Shown piece after piece: positions 60,039 through 64,000 of a DNA stretch of 64,000 bases (position 1 is its first letter; each line of letters begins with the position of its first letter). This DNA comes from Pseudomonas fulva 12-X (GTDB lineage Bacteria; Pseudomonadota; Gammaproteobacteria; Pseudomonadales; Pseudomonadaceae), in the NCBI RefSeq assembly GCF_000213805.1, contig NC_015556.1, positions 2,666,001 to 2,730,000 on the forward strand, given 5' to 3'. Position numbers and translations under genes: made by a program. The notes under the pieces were generated by a model that was not told the origin of the DNA, made no database searches, and worked only from the letters and a program-made list of their open reading frames with translations.

Positions 60039-60629
60039 CTAACTTTCGGTAATACCTGCAAACTTTTCCCGCAATCGGTCCAACGCTCGCTTGTAACGCA
60101 TTTTGGTAGCACTGAGTCCCATATGCATGATGTCGGCGATCTCCTGAAACTCGAGTTCTGCGACAAAACGCAGCACCAGAATTTCCCGGTCAATCGGGTT
60201 CACATGCACGAGCCAGCGATCCAGTCCGCCTTTGTCCTCTATCTTCGGCGCCTTCTCTTCCGACGCCTCTTCCAGAGGATCCAAACTCAGTGCATCCATC
60301 AAACGACGTTTGCGACGCTCCTTGCGGTACTGAGTGATGCATTCGTTGTAAGTAATGCTGTACAGCCAGGTCTTGAACTTCGATTTGCCCTCGAAGTTCT
60401 TGAGCCCATATAGAACCTTGAGCATCACCTCCTGACAGACATCGTCGGCATCTCGATCGTTCCCTAAATATCGCGCGCATACATTGAACAGCGTGCGCTG
60501 GTAACGTCGCATCAGTTCTTCGTACGCACGGGTTATATGGAACAGCTCGTCATGGGCGCGTGCCACCAGCTCCTCGTCGGAGAGCTCGCGTGGGTCATAG
60601 CGCAGTGACGGTGATTGGGGTGCGTTCAA
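60039..60629 (-). CDS. sigX: ECF sigma factor SigX
   Basis: A 196-aa ECF sigma factor controlling oprF, membrane fluidity and cell-envelope genes in Pseudomonas. Region 2 is YQRTLFNVCARYLGNDRDADDVCQEVMLKVLYGL, with FKTWLYSITYNECITQYRKERRKRR. Region 4 is LDRWLVHVNPIDREILVLRFVAELEFQEIADIMHMGLSATKMRYKRALD. I start at TTG 60629, which aligns residue for residue with the P. aeruginosa start as I recall it; a TTG 15 nt upstream is the alternative. Neither has a clear ribosome site, and a stable hairpin lies 31 nt upstream. Confidence 0.94.
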   Translation of the reverse strand: MNAPQSPSLRYDPRELSDEELVARAHDELFHITRAYEELMRRYQRTLFNVCARYLGNDRDADDVCQEVMLKVLYGLKNFEGKSKFKTWLYSITYNECITQYRKERRKRRLMDALSLDPLEEASEEKAPKIEDKGGLDRWLVHVNPIDREILVLRFVAELEFQEIADIMHMGLSATKMRYKRALDRLREKFAGITES

Positions 60630-60659
60630 AGCAGATTGGGCCAACGGTCAGGACGAAAG

Positions 60660-60691
60660 CAGCCAGCGCCTGTCGAGCAGGCCGCTGGCTG
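60660..60691. other. Hairpin in cmpX-sigX spacer
   Basis: CAGCCAGCG / CGCTGGCTG, continued by CCTG/CAGG across a one-base bulge, with a 5-nt loop. It sits between the cmpX stop (60718) and the sigX start (60629). There is no T run, so it looks like an RNA processing or translation-control element. Confidence 0.55.
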
Positions 60692-60717
60692 GGCGCATAT
60701 CGTAGCAGAAATGCCCT

Positions 60718-61548
60718 TTAGCGGCTGCTCACCCGTTGCTCGAGCAATACCCGGTTGGCGAGCGAAACCAGCTCACCGGAGTCGGTCAGCACGGTGGTCT
60801 TGACCGTGCCGATCTCCTCGATCTGTCCCTGCACGCCATCCACTTCGATTTCCTGGCCCACCTGATACAACTCACGTACATAAATGCCGGCCAGAATCTG
60901 GCTGGCCAGCCCACGGCTACCCAGGCCAAGGGCGAGCGCCACGGCCAGGCCGACGGAAATCAGCACGATGGCGATGACGTTGTTGAGCAGGTCGGTCTTG
61001 ACCTCCAGCTGGCCGATGGCCACGGAGATGCTGATGATGATCACCAGGCCTTGGGCCAGGCGCGCCAGGCCATGGGCGTAATCCAGGCCAACGCCTTCTG
61101 CGGCGCCGCGTACCAGGCCGCTGAGCAGATGGCCCAGCAGCACACCGGCGAGCAGGATCAGGGCCGCACCGAATACCTTGGGCAGGTACAGCGCCAGCAC
61201 GTCCAGGGTCGCAGAGACCCGCTCCAGGCCCAGCGACTCGGCGGCGGAGACCAGGAACACCAGCAGCACGAACCAGTAGACGATCTTGCCGATCAAGGTG
61301 GAGACCGGCACCTGGAAGCCGGCGCGGCCGAGGATCTTGGTCAGCCCGGTGCCGGCCATCAGGCGATCGAGACCGACCTTGCCGAGCAGTTTGGAAAGCA
61401 GCGTATCGAGCAGCTTGGCGACGATGAAGCCCAGCAGGACCAGCACCAGTGCCACGAACAGGTTGGGAATGAAGCTGGCGACTTTGGTCCACAGCGCCGT
61501 CATCGCGGCGACCAGGCTATGAGTCCAGGGATCGAGTTCCATTTTCAT
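60718..61548 (-). CDS. cmpX: Small-conductance mechanosensitive channel CmpX
   Basis: A 276-aa inner-membrane protein of the MscS-related group. Five hydrophobic segments are seen: 25-45 (LFVALVLVLLGFIVAKLLDTL), 82-100, 118-140, 165-182 and 190-208. A C-terminal beta domain carries VGQEIEVDGVQGQIEEIGTVKTTVLTDSG, typical of MscS-like channels. In P. aeruginosa CmpX links envelope tension to SigX activity. ATG 61548 overlaps the crfX stop (ATGA), so the two are coupled. Confidence 0.9.
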   Translation of the reverse strand: MKMELDPWTHSLVAAMTALWTKVASFIPNLFVALVLVLLGFIVAKLLDTLLSKLLGKVGLDRLMAGTGLTKILGRAGFQVPVSTLIGKIVYWFVLLVFLVSAAESLGLERVSATLDVLALYLPKVFGAALILLAGVLLGHLLSGLVRGAAEGVGLDYAHGLARLAQGLVIIISISVAIGQLEVKTDLLNNVIAIVLISVGLAVALALGLGSRGLASQILAGIYVRELYQVGQEIEVDGVQGQIEEIGTVKTTVLTDSGELVSLANRVLLEQRVSSR

Positions 61549-61790
61549 TGCGCCTTATCGGAAGAACGAGCAGCACGACGGCGTGAAACCGGTGCGACAT
61601 GGGAAGAGCCATTGTTGAGAGCGATCATCAGGGCGCTAGCCCAGTGCCCCATCAGGCCGAACAGGTCGCCCGCGCCCACCTGGCGGTTGGCGGTTTTCAG
61701 CACTCGGTTCAGGCAGGCATCGTCGTCGCGCGCAGGCGAGGACGAGGCTTTCAACAAATCACGCAGAGATTCTTCGAATGGATCGTGCAT
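61545..61790 (-). CDS. crfX: CrfX family protein
   Basis: An 81-aa soluble protein. It starts MHDPFEESLRDLLKASSSPA, continues with a helix containing RVLKTANRQVGAGDLFGLMGHWASALMIAL, and ends with an Arg/Ser-rich tail. It matches the CrfX (cmpX-regulated flanking) position in the cmaX-crfX-cmpX-sigX-oprF order. Its function is not well defined. ATG 61790 is chosen over an in-frame start at 61802 by family similarity. Confidence 0.88.
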   Translation of the reverse strand: MHDPFEESLRDLLKASSSPARDDDACLNRVLKTANRQVGAGDLFGLMGHWASALMIALNNGSSHVAPVSRRRAARSSDKAQ

Positions 61791-61844
61791 GGCAGACCTC
61801 ACAGAACGTCTCCGCTAGACGAAGCGCTTGCCGGGTGAGTCACA

Positions 61845-62840
61845 TCACACCCAGCGCAGGCGTCGAAACAGCAGCCACTGCCCCAGGCCGATCAGCACCA
61901 TCAGCAAACAGGCGACCAGGAACCCATAAGGGCTCTCGGCGCCTGGAATGCCGCCCACGTTGATACCCAAAAGACCGGTGACGAAACTCATCGGCAGGAA
62001 GATGCAGGTGATGATGCCGAAGCGAAACATGATGTGGTTCATGCGCACGTCCAGCCGACGATTCTCGGTTTCCAGCAGCAGCCCGATGCGCTCGCGGGTC
62101 AGCTCCAGCTCCTCGAGATAGCGCAGCAGCCGGTTGTTCAGCTCGTTCCAGTACAGGCCGTCATCGTGGCTCAGCCAGGGCAGCTGGCTACGCGTGAGCT
62201 GTGCGTAGATATCGCGCTGCGGCGACAGGAAACGGCGCAAGCCCGCAGCGCGGCGGCGGATATTCAGCAGCAGACCGTGATCGGGCAAGGTGCGCTCGTT
62301 GCCATCGACCATCTCTTCCTGCTCATCGACCAGGTCGGAGAGCCCGGTCACCAGATCCTCGACCTTGTCGGTCAGGTAGTCGCTGAGCTGCAGGATCAGC
62401 TCGGACGGATTTTTCGGCCCCTTGCCGGCCTGCAGGCGTTCGATCAGATCTTCGGTGGCGCGCAGCGGACGCAGGCGCAGCGAGATGACCCGCCTCGCCC
62501 CAGCGGAAATGCGCACCGACACCATGTCCTCGGGCTCGGCGCCCGGGTTGAGGTTGACACCGCGCAGGAACAGCAGCAGTTCATCATCGGGTAGCGGCAA
62601 GGCACGCGGCCGCGTGTTTTCCTCGAGCAGCAGGTCGCAGGCGAATTCGCTCAATCCACTGTCGCGGCGCAACCAGCTCTGGGTCTGCGGATGGCTGCGG
62701 TCCCAGTGCAGCCAAAGGCTCTGACCGTCTTCGAGCTGCAAGTCATCGAGTTGCGCACGGGCCACCGCCTGGGCGCCGCCCTTGCCATCCAGCACGAAGC
62801 CGTGCACCAGGCCCCACTGGGCGTTGTCTTCCTCGTACAT
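61845..62840 (-). CDS. cmaX: CorA/ZntB family metal transporter CmaX
   Basis: A 331-aa CorA-superfamily protein. A long cytoplasmic N-terminal domain runs to about 270. Two C-terminal helices follow: FGIITCIFLPMSFVTGLLGINVGG, with the pore-signature GIN, and FLVACLLMVLIGLGQWLLF. ZntB-type members carry divalent metal, probably zinc; CmaX is the Pseudomonas name for the member linked to sigX. It lies 54 nt upstream of crfX in the same direction. Confidence 0.9.
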   Translation of the reverse strand: MYEEDNAQWGLVHGFVLDGKGGAQAVARAQLDDLQLEDGQSLWLHWDRSHPQTQSWLRRDSGLSEFACDLLLEENTRPRALPLPDDELLLFLRGVNLNPGAEPEDMVSVRISAGARRVISLRLRPLRATEDLIERLQAGKGPKNPSELILQLSDYLTDKVEDLVTGLSDLVDEQEEMVDGNERTLPDHGLLLNIRRRAAGLRRFLSPQRDIYAQLTRSQLPWLSHDDGLYWNELNNRLLRYLEELELTRERIGLLLETENRRLDVRMNHIMFRFGIITCIFLPMSFVTGLLGINVGGIPGAESPYGFLVACLLMVLIGLGQWLLFRRLRWV

Positions 62841-62880
62841 CCATACCCCTTGCTTGCTGCCTGGCGACTACAGCTCCTGG

Positions 62881-63366
62881 TTATTCGCTTTGCAGTGCCT
62901 GCGCTGAAACGATGATGCCGTTGTTGTCGGCGTACAGGTATTCGCCCGGGCGGAAGGTGACGCCGCCGAAGTTGACCACCACGTTGAGATCGCCCAGGCC
63001 GCGCTTCTCGGTTTTCATCGGATGGCTACCCAGTGCCTGCACACCCAGGTTGGTTTGCGCGAGCACGTCGACGTCACGCACGCAGCCGTAGATCACCATG
63101 CCTTCCCAGCCGTTGCTCGCGGCCTTCTCGGCGATCATGTCGCCCAGCAGCGCGCAGCGCAGCGACGCACCGCCGTCGACCACCAGCACCTTGCCAGCGC
63201 CTGGCTGCTCGGCCTGGGACTTGACCAGGGAGTTGTCCTCGAAACATTTGACGGTGACGATCTCGCCGCCGAACGAGTCGCGGCCGCCGAAGTTGCTGAA
63301 CATCGGCTCCACGACGCTGACCAGTTCCGGATTGGCGTCACACAGATCGGGCGTGCTGTAGTGCAT
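62881..63366 (-). CDS. rraA: Ribonuclease E activity regulator RraA family protein
   Basis: A 161-aa protein of the RraA/4-hydroxy-4-methyl-2-oxoglutarate aldolase family. It begins [21 protein letters not shown], with the cation-binding region [24 protein letters not shown] and [24 protein letters not shown]. coli RraA binds RNase E; many pseudomonad homologues also show aldolase activity, so either role is possible. ATG 63366 gives the family length, and a longer in-frame extension lacks support. It is 40 nt upstream of cmaX. Confidence 0.93.
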   Translation of the reverse strand: MHYSTPDLCDANPELVSVVEPMFSNFGGRDSFGGEIVTVKCFEDNSLVKSQAEQPGAGKVLVVDGGASLRCALLGDMIAEKAASNGWEGMVIYGCVRDVDVLAQTNLGVQALGSHPMKTEKRGLGDLNVVVNFGGVTFRPGEYLYADNNGIIVSAQALQSE

Positions 63367-63456
63367 GGCGAAGCTCCTGGTGAGTGTTCGAAGCCTGCAG
63401 CATAGCCTTATCCGGTACGCCTCGAACACTCTTGCCGGCGCGCAGGCCTTGCTGCA

Positions 63457-64000
63457 TCAGAGCGTGGCAGAAATCGCCGCCCCGCCCTGTTCATCCGTCT
63501 CGAGAACCGGAGCCTGACGCTCGCCGGCAAGCCAGCGACGCACTAGGGGCCAGACTTCGTCCTGAGCCGGCTTGCTGACCAGCATCTGCACATGATCGTA
63601 CTCATGGGCAAAGCCATGGCCGCGCCCCAGCACCACGAACTCGCGCTCTGGCGAGGCAAACTGCGCGAACAGTTCACAACAGGCTTCGGGCGGGCATTGC
63701 ACATCCGCGTCGCTGGCCACCGCCAGCAGCGGCACCCTCACCTCCTGCAGCCCTGCCCACCAGTCGCGTTCGGCATCGCCGAAACGGCCGAACAGGCGAT
63801 GCCAGCGCAAGGTTTCAAGGGCAATACCGATCGGCTCGTCCTCCGGCCCGCGCTTGAATCGTGCGCCCGAAAGCACCGGGAAACGCTTGAGCAGCAGACG
63901 GGCGATCCATTCAACAGGCGGCACCTTGAGCATCCAGTAGCGGCGACTGACCTCGGCGCCGAACAGTCCGACAGTGGCGACACCAGCCTGCGGCAGATAG
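63457..64000 (-). CDS. Alpha/beta hydrolase, partial (5' end beyond window)
   Basis: The C-terminal about 181 residues of an alpha/beta-fold hydrolase or esterase; the frame is open to the window edge (YLPQAGVATVGLFGAEVSRR), so an apparent ATG at 63933 is internal. The late catalytic Asp is in LLAVASDADVQCPPEACCEL and the His in VVLGRGHGFAHEYDHVQML. The nucleophile Ser lies outside. It is the next gene in the rraA-cmaX block. The substrate is unknown. Confidence 0.85.
   Translation of the reverse strand, partial: YLPQAGVATVGLFGAEVSRRYWMLKVPPVEWIARLLLKRFPVLSGARFKRGPEDEPIGIALETLRWHRLFGRFGDAERDWWAGLQEVRVPLLAVASDADVQCPPEACCELFAQFASPEREFVVLGRGHGFAHEYDHVQMLVSKPAQDEVWPLVRRWLAGERQAPVLETDEQGGAAISATL

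Overview
The window reads as a chromosomal segment of a high-GC gammaproteobacterium of the genus Pseudomonas in the broad sense. The evidence is the set of lineage-typical blocks: sdhCDAB-sucAB-lpdG-sucCD next to gltA, the oprF-sigX-cmpX-crfX-cmaX-rraA block, muxABC-opmB, braB, tamAB, and REP-type palindromes of the 'GTGGGAGCGG' class. The species cannot be named from the sequence alone. Nearly all of it is ordinary single-copy chromosome. No rRNA, tRNA, CRISPR array or intact insertion sequence was seen.

Layout. 0-1.1 kb: an unrecognised small gene with a palindromic operator-like site, then a decayed tyrosine integrase that stops 6 nt before the ABC-F gene ybiT. 2.7-3.3 kb: a gene-free patch packed with REP-type repeats. 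3.3-9.7 kb: htpG with a heat-shock promoter, a membrane-anchored hypothetical, a small lipoprotein, a MAPEG protein, a DUF599 protein and the branched-chain amino acid carrier braB. 10-23 kb: the TCA block sucDC-lpdG-sucBA-sdhBADC (minus strand) divergent from gltA. 23-26.5 kb: tusDCBE-ybiB and a xi-class glutathione transferase. 26.6-35.6 kb: the RND efflux operon muxABC-opmB. 35.8-45.5 kb: a sugar uptake and oxidation operon (ChvE-type binding protein, ATPase, permease, sugar dehydrogenase, IlvD/Edd sugar-acid dehydratase, 2-keto-3-deoxygalactonokinase, SMP-30 lactonase) with a divergent GbpR-like LysR regulator. A short MITE-like element sits exactly at the stop codon of its last gene. 45.7-58.7 kb: tpx, tamBA, xthA, a PstS-like/OmpA-domain fusion, terC, an acyl-CoA dehydrogenase with a divergent LysR regulator, a lipoprotein and an unrecognised gene. 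58.9-64 kb: oprF, sigX, cmpX, crfX, cmaX, rraA and a hydrolase cut by the window edge.

How it works together. The TCA block encodes citrate synthase, the 2-oxoglutarate dehydrogenase complex, succinyl-CoA synthetase and succinate dehydrogenase, with sigma-70 promoters on both sides of the sdhC/gltA divide. The sugar operon imports an aldose (galactose- or arabinose-like) and would oxidise it to the lactone, the aldonate and a 2-keto-3-deoxy acid, which DgoK phosphorylates. The matching aldolase is not in the window.

The most interesting signals are regulatory. They are a three-repeat Pho box in front of the PstS-OmpA fusion, a consensus LexA box midway between a divergent lipoprotein and an unknown small protein, a LysR operator placed near -64 of the chvE promoter, an AlgU-like promoter before a small lipoprotein, heptad repeats between muxB and muxC, and the MITE. 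I found no clearly new multi-gene system. The best candidates for undescribed biology are the SOS-linked unknown gene, the phosphate-linked PstS-OmpA protein and the unknown gene beside the integrase remnant.
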